Shown in pieces: positions 17,955 to 26,495 of a stretch of DNA of 64,000 nucleotides. The stretch is from the NCBI RefSeq assembly GCF_022606465.1, contig NZ_JALBUF010000005.1:1-64000 (forward strand), in the 5' to 3' direction. The position numbers were made by a program, and so were the translations under genes. Positions within the stretch are counted from its first letter, which is position 1, and each line of letters starts with the position of its first letter. Below the pieces are notes generated by a model, which saw only the letters and a program-made list of their open reading frames with translations, was not told where the DNA came from and did no database searches. This DNA comes from Sulfoacidibacillus ferrooxidans (GTDB lineage Bacteria > Bacillota > Bacilli > Alicyclobacillales > SLC66).

Positions 17955-19238
17955 ATGAGTCGTCGCTTAGGGAATGTGCGCTGGAGAATCGCTATTTTAA
18001 TTGGTATTGGGATTATCATTAATTATTTTGATCGAACGAATATCTCCGTTGCGACAAAACCACTGATGCAACAATACGGCCTAAGTAAAGGGCAAATGGG
18101 GATTCTGTTATCATCATTTGCTTGGTCGTATGCGTTATTGCAAATTCCAGTGGGCGCATTACTAGATAAGGTTGGAGTCAAGTGGATCAATCGGGTGGGT
18201 ATGATCCTGTGGTCGCTTGCAACTTTTATGACAGCCATGGTTAGTGGGATGGGACTGATCATCATATCACGTGTGCTCTTAGGTGCGGCTGAGGCACCCG
18301 CGTTTCCCAGTGCATCCAAGGCAACTGGGTATTGGTTTCCTAAGCAAGAACGAGGACTTGCCAGTTCTTCTTTTGACGCTGCAGCTAAATTCTCCAATGT
18401 CATTGGGGTTCCCATCGTTGCGTATTCTGTGACGGAGTGGGGCTGGCGCGGTGGATTTTGGTTAACAGGCGTCTTGAGCTTGCTCTATGCTGCTGCTTAT
18501 TGGATTTTTTATCGCGATCCTAAAGAATCAAAGTCACTTGGAGATGTAGAACGCAGGTATATTATTGAAGGTGGCGCGCAGGAAAGTGGAGAGGCACCTG
18601 GTGGCATCGGGAAAAATCTTTCCTATTTATTAGCGCGGCGTAAAGTGTGGGGTTTGACCATTGGCTTTGCTGCTTACGGCTATTCATTTTATCTATTCTT
18701 GACATGGTTGCCTGGCTACTTAGAAACACAGATGCACATGTCTGTATTAAAATCGAGTGGGTACACGATTGTACCTTGGATTTTTGCAACACTGGCTGAT
18801 GTATTGATCGGTGGGTGGCTCGTTGATACGTTAATCAAAAAAGGGCACAATCCATCGCGTGTGCGTAAAACTTTAATGATTATCGGGATGATTATGGGAC
18901 TTGCCGTTGCGGGTGCTGCATTTACAACAAACGCAAATGTTGCGATTGTGTGGATTACGATTGCATTATCTGGGTTAGCCTTTTCAGCGCCTATCGGATG
19001 GAGTGTTCCTGCTCTGATTGCGCCTAAAGGGACGGTGGGCATTGTAGGAAGTATCATGAATTTTGTCAATAACGTCATGGGGATACTGGCTCCCATCGTC
19101 ACCGGATTTATTGCAGGAGACACAGGTTCTTTTGCACTCGGATTTGTTGTAGCTGCAATTGTATTATTAATAGGCATTGCAAGCTATCTTTTCTTACTGG
19201 GTACGATCGAACCCATGAAAAGTCCATTTGTCGATTGA
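17955..19238 (+). CDS. MFS transporter, anion:cation symporter type, probable gluconate importer
   Basis: 427-residue 12-TM protein of the ACS (GudP/phthalate) MFS branch: INYFDRTNISVATKPL in TM1, LLDKVGVKWINRVG after TM2, GAAEAPAFPSASKATGYWFP at TM4-5. ATG behind GGGGG. A gluconokinase gene follows after 57 bases, separated by a small attenuator hairpin, which suggests gluconate or a related sugar acid as substrate (inference from context; classical GntP permeases are a different family). Confidence 0.82.
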   Translation: MSRRLGNVRWRIAILIGIGIIINYFDRTNISVATKPLMQQYGLSKGQMGILLSSFAWSYALLQIPVGALLDKVGVKWINRVGMILWSLATFMTAMVSGMGLIIISRVLLGAAEAPAFPSASKATGYWFPKQERGLASSSFDAAAKFSNVIGVPIVAYSVTEWGWRGGFWLTGVLSLLYAAAYWIFYRDPKESKSLGDVERRYIIEGGAQESGEAPGGIGKNLSYLLARRKVWGLTIGFAAYGYSFYLFLTWLPGYLETQMHMSVLKSSGYTIVPWIFATLADVLIGGWLVDTLIKKGHNPSRVRKTLMIIGMIMGLAVAGAAFTTNANVAIVWITIALSGLAFSAPIGWSVPALIAPKGTVGIVGSIMNFVNNVMGILAPIVTGFIAGDTGSFALGFVVAAIVLLIGIASYLFLLGTIEPMKSPFVD

Positions 19239-19245
19239 ATGGGAT

Positions 19246-19270
19246 AGCCGCTAGATGTTTAGCGGCTTTC
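19246..19270 (+). terminator. small hairpin between importer and gluconokinase
   Basis: 8-bp stem AGCCGCTA / TAGCGGCT followed by TTTC. Likely a partial terminator that sets the transporter/kinase ratio. Confidence 0.5.
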
Positions 19271-19295
19271 TGAGTGAAAACAGAGGTGTATAGTC

Positions 19296-20807
19296 ATGAG
19301 TGATAGTGAAGTGTTGGTTGGTATCGATATAGGGACAACATCGGTTAAGGCACTAGCGGAAGACGGATCAGGGGTGTCAATCGCGCGTGCTGTGCGCACG
19401 ATTGACACAGTGAGTGAGCAGGAACAGCAGGCGGAGCAAGATCCGTATGACATATATCGTGCGGTTCAAGCGGTAGTGAAAGAAGTTGGGGAAGTAGTCA
19501 AGGCCAGTGGCCGAACGATCACTCACATCGGCATGAGTGCCGCGATGCACAGCTTGATGGTCATCGATGATGCAGGTAATCCACTGACACCACTGTATAC
19601 GTGGATGGATTTGCGCGCAAAAGAGGTGTCACAGGCGTTGCATACCACTGATGCGGGTGCACGTCGCTATCGCCGTACAGGGACCCCCGTTCATGCGATG
19701 ACTCCAGCTGTGAAACTGCAATGGTTGCGTACGCACAAACCAGCATTATTTGCAGCAGGACATCGCTTTGTTTCATGTAAAGAATGGCTGTGGTGGCGGT
19801 TATTTGGAGAATATGTCGTGGATGAATCGATCGCCAGTGCCACAGGGCTGATGAATCTGAGCACAAGACAGTGGGATGAAGAGACACTCACGGAGCTTGC
19901 GATCCCTGCGTCTTCCTTGTCCCGTATCGTATCGACCACGTATACCCGTCACGGGATGGACATGTCGGGTATCGAGACGTCTGGTGTGTCAAAAGCTACA
20001 GCAGTGACGATTGGCGCATCAGACGGAGTGCTTGCCAATCTTGCATTAGGCATCACAGAGTCAGAGAACATGGTGTTGACCATGGGGACGAGTCTCGCTG
20101 TGCGAACCGGTAGTCACAAGATCGTCAGCGATCCGATCGGACGCCCATTTTGCTATATCCTTGATGATACAACGTATATTGTCGGCGGTCCTAGCAATAG
20201 CGGGGGGATCGTCTTAGAATGGGTAGCCAATCACTGTGGTCATGGCGATCAGGGCACGCTCGATGAGCGATTGACCGCGTTATTTGCAGAAGCAGAGCAT
20301 GTCCTACTCGATGATCTCTATTTTTTGCCCTATGTGGCAGGGGAACGAGCACCGCTATGGAATGAGAATGCACAAGCGTCCTTTATCGGCCTCAAAGCAT
20401 CCGATCAACCGGCACATCTATTTCGTGCCGCAATGGAAGGCATTCTCTACAACGCACGGTGGATCGCAGAACAACTGATGGTCGCGATGGACGAGCAACC
20501 ATCGATACTAGTTGTTTCCGGGCGACCGTTTGAACACGCATGGGTACAGCAGTTGACAGCCGATATCTTTTCAATCCCTGTCCGCGTGGCACAAGCAGAT
20601 GACGCTTCCACAAAAGGTGCTATCGCTATGGCACGGATGGCTCACTCAGCTACCCATTTGCAAGCTATCACACGCACATTGATCAAAACTGCGGGAGCCC
20701 ATATGGAGTCGCGTACCATTGTTCCAGACGATCTAGAGTCACGGCGACATGCGCTGCGCTTCGCACACTTCCAGATGCTCGTTAAGCACTTAATTCCCTC
20801 TGTATAA
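19296..20807 (+). CDS. gntK: gluconokinase, FGGY family
   Basis: 503-residue FGGY carbohydrate kinase. N-terminal phosphate motif VGIDIGTTSVKAL (8-20), GMSAAMHSLMVID near 82 and YTWMDLRAKE near 98 match Gram-positive GntK-type enzymes; the second domain has MGTSLAVRTGSHK and the FGGY region YFLPYVAGERAPLWN. It phosphorylates D-gluconate to 6-phosphogluconate, the substrate of the dehydrogenase at 21926-22849. ATG behind AGAGGTG. The 3' end overlaps the convergent LacI gene by 18 bases. Xylulokinase is the main alternative, but context favours gluconate. Confidence 0.85.
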   Translation: MSDSEVLVGIDIGTTSVKALAEDGSGVSIARAVRTIDTVSEQEQQAEQDPYDIYRAVQAVVKEVGEVVKASGRTITHIGMSAAMHSLMVIDDAGNPLTPLYTWMDLRAKEVSQALHTTDAGARRYRRTGTPVHAMTPAVKLQWLRTHKPALFAAGHRFVSCKEWLWWRLFGEYVVDESIASATGLMNLSTRQWDEETLTELAIPASSLSRIVSTTYTRHGMDMSGIETSGVSKATAVTIGASDGVLANLALGITESENMVLTMGTSLAVRTGSHKIVSDPIGRPFCYILDDTTYIVGGPSNSGGIVLEWVANHCGHGDQGTLDERLTALFAEAEHVLLDDLYFLPYVAGERAPLWNENAQASFIGLKASDQPAHLFRAAMEGILYNARWIAEQLMVAMDEQPSILVVSGRPFEHAWVQQLTADIFSIPVRVAQADDASTKGAIAMARMAHSATHLQAITRTLIKTAGAHMESRTIVPDDLESRRHALRFAHFQMLVKHLIPSV

Positions 20808-21821
20808 AGCAGTTGCCGCTCCAGGAATAATCGTAGATGGGATCGTGTGGATGGCAAGTGGAGTGAGCGGTTCTCCTTTTAAAGCAGACAGGATACGCTG
20901 TGCAGTCCATATGCCGATGTCATCTATGGGTTGTCTTATATAGGTGATGCGCGGAGAAATCAGTTGAATCCAGTCAGGTTCATCAAAAGTAGCGATGCCA
21001 AGGTCATGGGGAATCACTAAATCCAGTGCGCGTAAGTGAGGATACAACTGTTCTAATAGTAAAGCGTTGCCCGTGTACACAGCGAGCGGGCCTTGGTGTA
21101 ACCGCTCAGTGACAGAACGCGCCACGTGCTCGATGCTCGTAAGATCATCGCGTGTGATCCAGCCAATCCACGGTGTGCGATGGTTCTTTTCGCAGGCTTG
21201 TAAATAACCAGTCAATCGTTCCATCCGCGTACTGATACTGGCCACTTGCTCCGTGACATAGAGGATATTGTGATATCCATCCTGGAATAATTGGGTAGAT
21301 AAAGAGAAGGAAACCTCCTCGTTATTGGTAATGACACTCGTGACCTCAGGTATATCAAATTGACGATCCACCAAGATCACAGGCATTTCCGTTGCGATAT
21401 GTGCTAATCGCAGATTATTGTCACCGTTTGTTTGTATCACCATGGCGTCCACACGCTGCGCATAGAGAGACTCGATGATATCTTGTTCACGTTCACCTCG
21501 ACCACCTGTCTCGCACACGATCAGATTATAGCCAGATGACGAGAGCGCATTGGACAATGCGCGAATGAGGGAAACACAAAAAGGATAGCTAATATTGACA
21601 ACAATTACTGCGATCATCCGCGTTTGATTGCCTTTTAGCCCTTGCGCAAGCGGATTGGGTCGATAATGCAGTTGCTCGATCACCTCTCCAATTTTGCGTC
21701 TCGTGTTGTCACTCATCGATTCAAAGCGACCATTTAAGTACCTAGATACAGTGGTGATCGATACGCCAGATGCCTCTGCAACATCGCGAATCGTCAGTCC
21801 TTTGTGAGGCGTGTCAGTCAT
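20790..21821 (-). CDS. LacI-family transcriptional regulator, probable gluconate repressor
   Basis: 343-residue regulator. N-terminal HTH LTIRDVAEASGVSITTVSRYLNGR (9-32), hinge and a periplasmic-binding-protein-like sensor domain (IGTRISYIRQPI-type C-terminal motif, here ITYIRQPIDDIGIWTAQ). The ATG at 21821 is chosen; 16 further upstream codons lie before the HTH and are not LacI-like. Next to gluconokinase and 6-phosphogluconate dehydrogenase, so probably controls them. Palindromes at 17771-17827 are candidate operators. Confidence 0.85.
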   Translation of the reverse strand: MTDTPHKGLTIRDVAEASGVSITTVSRYLNGRFESMSDNTRRKIGEVIEQLHYRPNPLAQGLKGNQTRMIAVIVVNISYPFCVSLIRALSNALSSSGYNLIVCETGGRGEREQDIIESLYAQRVDAMVIQTNGDNNLRLAHIATEMPVILVDRQFDIPEVTSVITNNEEVSFSLSTQLFQDGYHNILYVTEQVASISTRMERLTGYLQACEKNHRTPWIGWITRDDLTSIEHVARSVTERLHQGPLAVYTGNALLLEQLYPHLRALDLVIPHDLGIATFDEPDWIQLISPRITYIRQPIDDIGIWTAQRILSALKGEPLTPLAIHTIPSTIIPGAATALYRGN

Positions 21822-21871
21822 CTTGGCGTCCCATCCTTTACGAAAATGCACAAATACGATCAAGCACAAAA

Positions 21872-21904
21872 GTGGCCGACGAATATCCGCACATTCTCGG
21901 CCAC
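21872..21904 (-). terminator. terminator between dehydrogenase and LacI genes
   Basis: 8-bp stem GTGGCCGA / TCGGCCAC, followed on the minus strand by CTTTTGTG. Probably reduces read-through from the 6-phosphogluconate dehydrogenase gene into the regulator gene. Confidence 0.6.
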
Positions 21905-21925
21905 CAGATGTTACAAGCAGTGACT

Positions 21926-22849
21926 TTAGTTAGATGAATCTTCAGAGGCTTCGCTTGATTCGGTCACCGCATGTCCACCGAATCCTTTGCGCAATGCCGA
22001 GACTACTTTACCTGAAAAATGATCCGTTTCTTGCGACTGATACCGTGCAAATAAAGCTAAGGCTGTAATCGGACTCGACACGCCAAGCGCTAACGCCTCT
22101 TCTACCGTCCATTTCCCTTCACCAGAGGATCCGATGACACTTTTGAGTTTTGTCAGCTGTGGGTCCGCGTGAAATGCCTCTGCAGTTAATTCCATCAACC
22201 ACCCGCGAATGACCGATCCATGTGACCACACATCTGCGAGTTTGGCATAATCAAATGCATAGGGGCTCTTCGATAAAATCTCAAACCCTTCACCGATAGC
22301 CGCCATCATGCCGTATTCGATGCCGTTGTGTACCATTTTTGCATAGTGGCCACTACCGACGGGGCCAGTATAGAGGTATCCGCCATCGACAGAGGAGTCG
22401 CGAAACAGTGGTTCAATGGATGAAAATATCGTCTCGTCTCCACCGATCATATAACAGGCGCCAAGGCGTGCACCCTCCATGCCACCCGATGTTCCTACAT
22501 CTATATAGTGCAACTCGTTAGTATGTAATGCCTGTGCACGACGTATCGAATCTTTATAATGTGAATTGCCACCGTCAATCACGATATCCTGTGGCGCAAG
22601 AAGCGGAAATAACGTGTCGAGTACTTGGTCCACAGGATCACCTGCAGGCACCATCAACCACAAAACGCGCGGCGTAGGCAACGACTGCACTAATGCTTCT
22701 AATGAAGCAACGACTTGTCCACCTTGCTCTATATAGGCCTGTTGCGCACCCGGAAATGCATCGTACGCCGTGACGATATGTCCATGTTCTTGTAAATTGA
22801 GCGCAAGGTTCAATCCCATCTTTCCTAAGCCAACTAATCCAATGTGCAT
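21926..22849 (-). CDS. gnd: 6-phosphogluconate dehydrogenase (decarboxylating), short form
   Basis: 307-residue enzyme of the short bacterial type (GndA/YqeC-like) that converts 6-phosphogluconate to ribulose-5-phosphate and CO2. NAD(P) motif GLVGLGKMGLNLALNL (4-19), substrate motifs DGGNSHYKDSIRR near 95, GTSGGMEGARLGACYMIGGD near 120 and the catalytic-lysine segment GSGHYAKMVHNGIEYGMM near 166. ATG behind GGAGAG. First gene of the minus-strand pair with the LacI regulator. Cofactor preference cannot be judged safely. Confidence 0.9.
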   Translation of the reverse strand: MHIGLVGLGKMGLNLALNLQEHGHIVTAYDAFPGAQQAYIEQGGQVVASLEALVQSLPTPRVLWLMVPAGDPVDQVLDTLFPLLAPQDIVIDGGNSHYKDSIRRAQALHTNELHYIDVGTSGGMEGARLGACYMIGGDETIFSSIEPLFRDSSVDGGYLYTGPVGSGHYAKMVHNGIEYGMMAAIGEGFEILSKSPYAFDYAKLADVWSHGSVIRGWLMELTAEAFHADPQLTKLKSVIGSSGEGKWTVEEALALGVSSPITALALFARYQSQETDHFSGKVVSALRKGFGGHAVTESSEASEDSSN

Positions 22850-22933
22850 CGATAACTCTCCTATTCACGTATACTCACAAATATTGTACCACCTATGCCG
22901 CATTTTCTATAATGGCACAAGTGTACATGGGAG

Positions 22934-24100
22934 TTATGAAAGGAGACCATGGTGATAAGCTTTGGCGACAGCCTGCGCGCGCGTTTTGGCATCGAGTTTG
23001 CGTAGTATAGCTCGCACATGATCAGACACGGTATATTCACTCAAAAACAGCTGCGCTGCGATGTCTCGCGTCTCCATCCCTTGTGCAATGCATTGTACAA
23101 TGGTCGTTTCTCGAGCTGTTAAAACTTCAGAACTGTGTCGCGTGTGAAGTGTTCGATCAGGACGTAGTTGAGTGGATGAGATTTTTCCAAAGCGTTCAAT
23201 GACAGCTTTTGCAAAGTGTAATTGGAAGGGTTGCGGTGCAAACACAGAACCTCCAGCGTCCATGAAGATGATTCCTAGTGGCTGTCCTTTTGGTGAGATG
23301 ATAGACGATAGTAAGAGCGAGGTTAGCTGAAATTGGTGGACATATTCTTGTGGCAAAAAGTCCCTTGCCTGTTCAATAAACTGTGGATCGCAGTGATTCA
23401 TCATCGCATAGATCTGTGGAACTCCGCCTACAGGTTGGTGAATGGAACGAATATCTGACAGTGGGAGATTACATGCAGCTACTCCTACATAAGACTGTGT
23501 GATAGGCATGTATTGGAAAAATGAACAACGAGCTAATTGAGTCGTGGAGCAAAGTGCGTGCAAGGTCGCAGTAATCATGTCACAGAGATCCGTACTATCG
23601 AGCAATACGTCATCTAAAGCGAGCAGTGATCGCATCAGCCACTGTTCGGTAGATGGCATGTATCTATTCGTAGCACGATCATCGAGTGACTGCATCAGTT
23701 CGCAGCCAAGCCGCAAAAAAACTTGATGAATCCAAGGTATAAATGCACTTTCCCCTGTTCCTTCGTAATGTCTCCCAAGATCCAATAGGTATCTTTCAAC
23801 TTTGCTTAAAAGATAGTAAAGATCAGTGGCCTCGAGTTGAGGATCCGTGCGTTGTAAAAGATCTTTGATGTCAGATAGAATGACTGCTTGTTCTGCTGAA
23901 GAGCTTAATAGCTCCTCCATATGTACAAACATAAAGCGCAATAAGACATAAAGCGAGTGCTGTGTGGTGGGGGAAAATCCATCGGTTGACACTTGAAAGG
24001 ACCAAGTAGTGAGGAGCTCCGATGCATAGATATTAATGCGTTCTACTATATAGCGTATCAGTGCTTTTGGAGGTACTGGGGATGGAATCGAAAGCGACAT
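22934..24100 (-). CDS. LuxR-type (GerE HTH) regulator with GAF-like sensor region
   Basis: 388-residue regulator. C-terminal GerE HTH (about 325-386) with LTARETTIVQCIAQGMETRDIAAQLFLS-type sequence; the middle (about 165-310) reads like a GAF domain (LARCSFFQYMPITQSYVGVAACNL, PLGIIFMDAGG). The N-terminal 150 residues are helical and unassigned. The ATG at 24100 lies just after GGGGGG. Transcribed divergently from the acetone carboxylase operon across a 157-base gap, so it is the likely activator of that operon; ligand unknown. Confidence 0.8.
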   Translation of the reverse strand: MSLSIPSPVPPKALIRYIVERINIYASELLTTWSFQVSTDGFSPTTQHSLYVLLRFMFVHMEELLSSSAEQAVILSDIKDLLQRTDPQLEATDLYYLLSKVERYLLDLGRHYEGTGESAFIPWIHQVFLRLGCELMQSLDDRATNRYMPSTEQWLMRSLLALDDVLLDSTDLCDMITATLHALCSTTQLARCSFFQYMPITQSYVGVAACNLPLSDIRSIHQPVGGVPQIYAMMNHCDPQFIEQARDFLPQEYVHQFQLTSLLLSSIISPKGQPLGIIFMDAGGSVFAPQPFQLHFAKAVIERFGKISSTQLRPDRTLHTRHSSEVLTARETTIVQCIAQGMETRDIAAQLFLSEYTVSDHVRAILRKLDAKTRAQAVAKAYHHGLLS

Positions 24101-24257
24101 ATATACCCCCCATAGATAAAAGACTATGTTCATACGGAGAAGAAATAAAATGAACGCAATTAATAGTATACCAATTCTAATTATACAGTCAACACCTTAA
24201 ATGAGGGAAGAAATGCACCGCACATAAGGGATGCCTCGTAGATAGGGATTCGATACG

Positions 24258-26495
24258 ATGGAATCATTGAAGAAGGGAGTGAGACATGTGGCGGATTCTC
24301 TTCGGGATCTATTGAACGAGAATGTACAACGCACAGAAGAAAGCGGTTACTATGCAGGTCTTAGAACGCTATCACTACGTAATCAAGATCCATTTCGCTG
24401 GGAAGAGGCTGTGACGAAGCTCGTGGCGGCAGCGGTAGCGGCACGTGAGGTGGCTGTACACATAGCAGCATCACCACTGACTCGCAGTCTTGGCGAGACC
24501 TGTTTTGCACTATATACACCAGATGGTGATGCTGTAGCATTATCAACGGGTATTATCGTCCATGTGCATACGATGAGCGAAGACATTAAAACGATGATTG
24601 GTGATGGCTATGAATCCTTTCCTGGCATAAGGGATGGAGATATCTTTTCCAATAATGATCCGATGTTAGGTAACGTGCATACGACAGATATCCACACGAT
24701 ATTGCCTATTTTTTATCATGGAGAACTCGTCGGATGGTCAGGTGGTGTGACTCACCAAGTTGATATTGGTGGTATCACGCCTGGTCACGATATTGTCGCT
24801 GCGACTTCTCGTTATGAAGATGGACTCTATATGACCAATGAAAAGATTGGCGAACAAGATCGACTCTATCCGCACTACTTGCTACGATCCAGACAAGGTG
24901 TGAGAACACCACTTTATTATGATTTAGATGAAAAAGCGCGCATTTCTGGATCAGAGATGATTAAGCGCAACGTCATTGCGTTTATCGAAGAGTACGGACT
25001 CGACTTTTATCATCAGATCTCACGTGAGGTGATCGAATTTTCACGGCGCAATTTCTTGGCGCGTTCTCGCGAGCGTTTAGTGCCAGGACGGTTTCGTGCG
25101 GTGAGTTTTGCAGATACACCGTTTGCCAAAGAAGCCTGGCAACCACAAGCAAAACGTGATATTTTGCATCATTTACCGATTGAAGTCAATGTGCGACCAG
25201 ATGGGAGCTTAAAAGTAGATTACGAAGGCAATAGCGGATATGGAGCATTTGCTTGGAATACTGCATTATCTTCTGTACTAGGCGCACTTTGGGTTGTACT
25301 AACTCAGATGCTTGGTTATGGCGAAGTCGTCAATGAAGGATTTAACTTGGGATTAGAAACTTATCGTCCAAAAGGCACGTGGCTCAATAACAACGAAGTA
25401 TATGACCTGTCACGGCAAACGCCTTGGTTTTTAACGATCCCTATCTATACAGGACTCTATCGAAATTTGCAAAGAAGCTTTTTTGGTCGCGGCTACATCG
25501 AGGAAGGTACAGCGGGATATGGACTTTCTGCAGATGCAACGCAAGGTGGCATGGTATTGAGTGGTCTAACTGGAGAACCACAACAGATGTATGCTCCGAT
25601 TACAACATTTGAAATATCGAGTGTTGGCTTTGGCGCCAATCCTGTTCGTGATGGACTGGATCATGGTTATGCGATGTTTAATCCAGAAGCAGATATGGGC
25701 GATGTAGAAGATTGGGAGCGTCTGCAAGTCGGTCTTCGCTATCTTTCGCGCAGATTAAAGCCAGATACAGCAGGATATGGTCGCCGTCGCGGGGGTAGCG
25801 GATTTGAGACAATGGGGCTACTTTATGGAGTACAAAGTGCGACTGTGTTTAGTGTGAATATGGGCCAAGTATTTCCTAATGCAGGCAATGCCGGCGGTTA
25901 TCCTGCCTATAGCGCCTACACATTACACGCACATGGGACAGATATAGTAGAACGATTTGCCAAGCAGCAGGAATATCCGCGCGGCGATCATCCCGATCAT
26001 CCAGAGATAGATGATCATCTAGTGGCATCACAAATTGACCGCTTGCCCTACGCGACGTATTATCCACGATCCTTTGCTGATGGTGACTTAGTCTATATGA
26101 AATATACAGGTGGGTCAGGCTATGGAGATCCGCTTGAACGCTCGCTAGCTGCTTGTGAAAAAGATCTACAGGAGGGAATCTATACACTGCGCGTGATGAG
26201 TGATGTTTATGGTATTGTCGTTTCTTGTGATCAACTTGGCAATAATTACGTAGATATTGAGGCAAGTCAGCAACTGCGACATGAAATGAGGCAACGTCGA
26301 CAATCGCGCAGTGTACCCTTTGCAGAGTTCTATCAGTTTGAGCGCGAACGCTTGCAAAGTGGTGAACTCATTGGTCCTGTGCGTGAGATGTATCGCGATC
26401 TTTCACAAGTTGGGAAACGTTTTTGGGAAACAAGTTTCCTTGCTACATGGCAATTGCCACAAGAATTTATGTTGTCATGGGGGGATCCATCATGA
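24258..26495 (+). CDS. acxB: acetone carboxylase alpha subunit (hydantoinase B/oxoprolinase family)
   Basis: 745-residue HyuB-family protein. N-terminal ESGYYAGLRTLSLRNQDPFRWEEAVTKL-type region (split here by length limits) is characteristic of acetone carboxylase large subunits, followed by GDIFSNNDPMLGNVHTTD near 127 and WSGGVTHQVDIGG near 160. With the next two genes it forms the alpha-beta-gamma enzyme that carboxylates acetone to acetoacetate using ATP. ATG at 24258 behind AGGGA; a GTG at 24288 with AAGGGAG is an alternative. ATGA overlap with the beta gene. Acetophenone carboxylase-type activity is the main alternative. Confidence 0.85.
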   Translation: MESLKKGVRHVADSLRDLLNENVQRTEESGYYAGLRTLSLRNQDPFRWEEAVTKLVAAAVAAREVAVHIAASPLTRSLGETCFALYTPDGDAVALSTGIIVHVHTMSEDIKTMIGDGYESFPGIRDGDIFSNNDPMLGNVHTTDIHTILPIFYHGELVGWSGGVTHQVDIGGITPGHDIVAATSRYEDGLYMTNEKIGEQDRLYPHYLLRSRQGVRTPLYYDLDEKARISGSEMIKRNVIAFIEEYGLDFYHQISREVIEFSRRNFLARSRERLVPGRFRAVSFADTPFAKEAWQPQAKRDILHHLPIEVNVRPDGSLKVDYEGNSGYGAFAWNTALSSVLGALWVVLTQMLGYGEVVNEGFNLGLETYRPKGTWLNNNEVYDLSRQTPWFLTIPIYTGLYRNLQRSFFGRGYIEEGTAGYGLSADATQGGMVLSGLTGEPQQMYAPITTFEISSVGFGANPVRDGLDHGYAMFNPEADMGDVEDWERLQVGLRYLSRRLKPDTAGYGRRRGGSGFETMGLLYGVQSATVFSVNMGQVFPNAGNAGGYPAYSAYTLHAHGTDIVERFAKQQEYPRGDHPDHPEIDDHLVASQIDRLPYATYYPRSFADGDLVYMKYTGGSGYGDPLERSLAACEKDLQEGIYTLRVMSDVYGIVVSCDQLGNNYVDIEASQQLRHEMRQRRQSRSVPFAEFYQFERERLQSGELIGPVREMYRDLSQVGKRFWETSFLATWQLPQEFMLSWGDPS

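Noticed and set aside
26423-26491. Extended N-terminus for the acetone carboxylase beta subunit
   Set aside because: It would overlap the alpha gene by more than 70 bases and lacks homology; ATG at 26492 has GGGGGG and an ATGA overlap.
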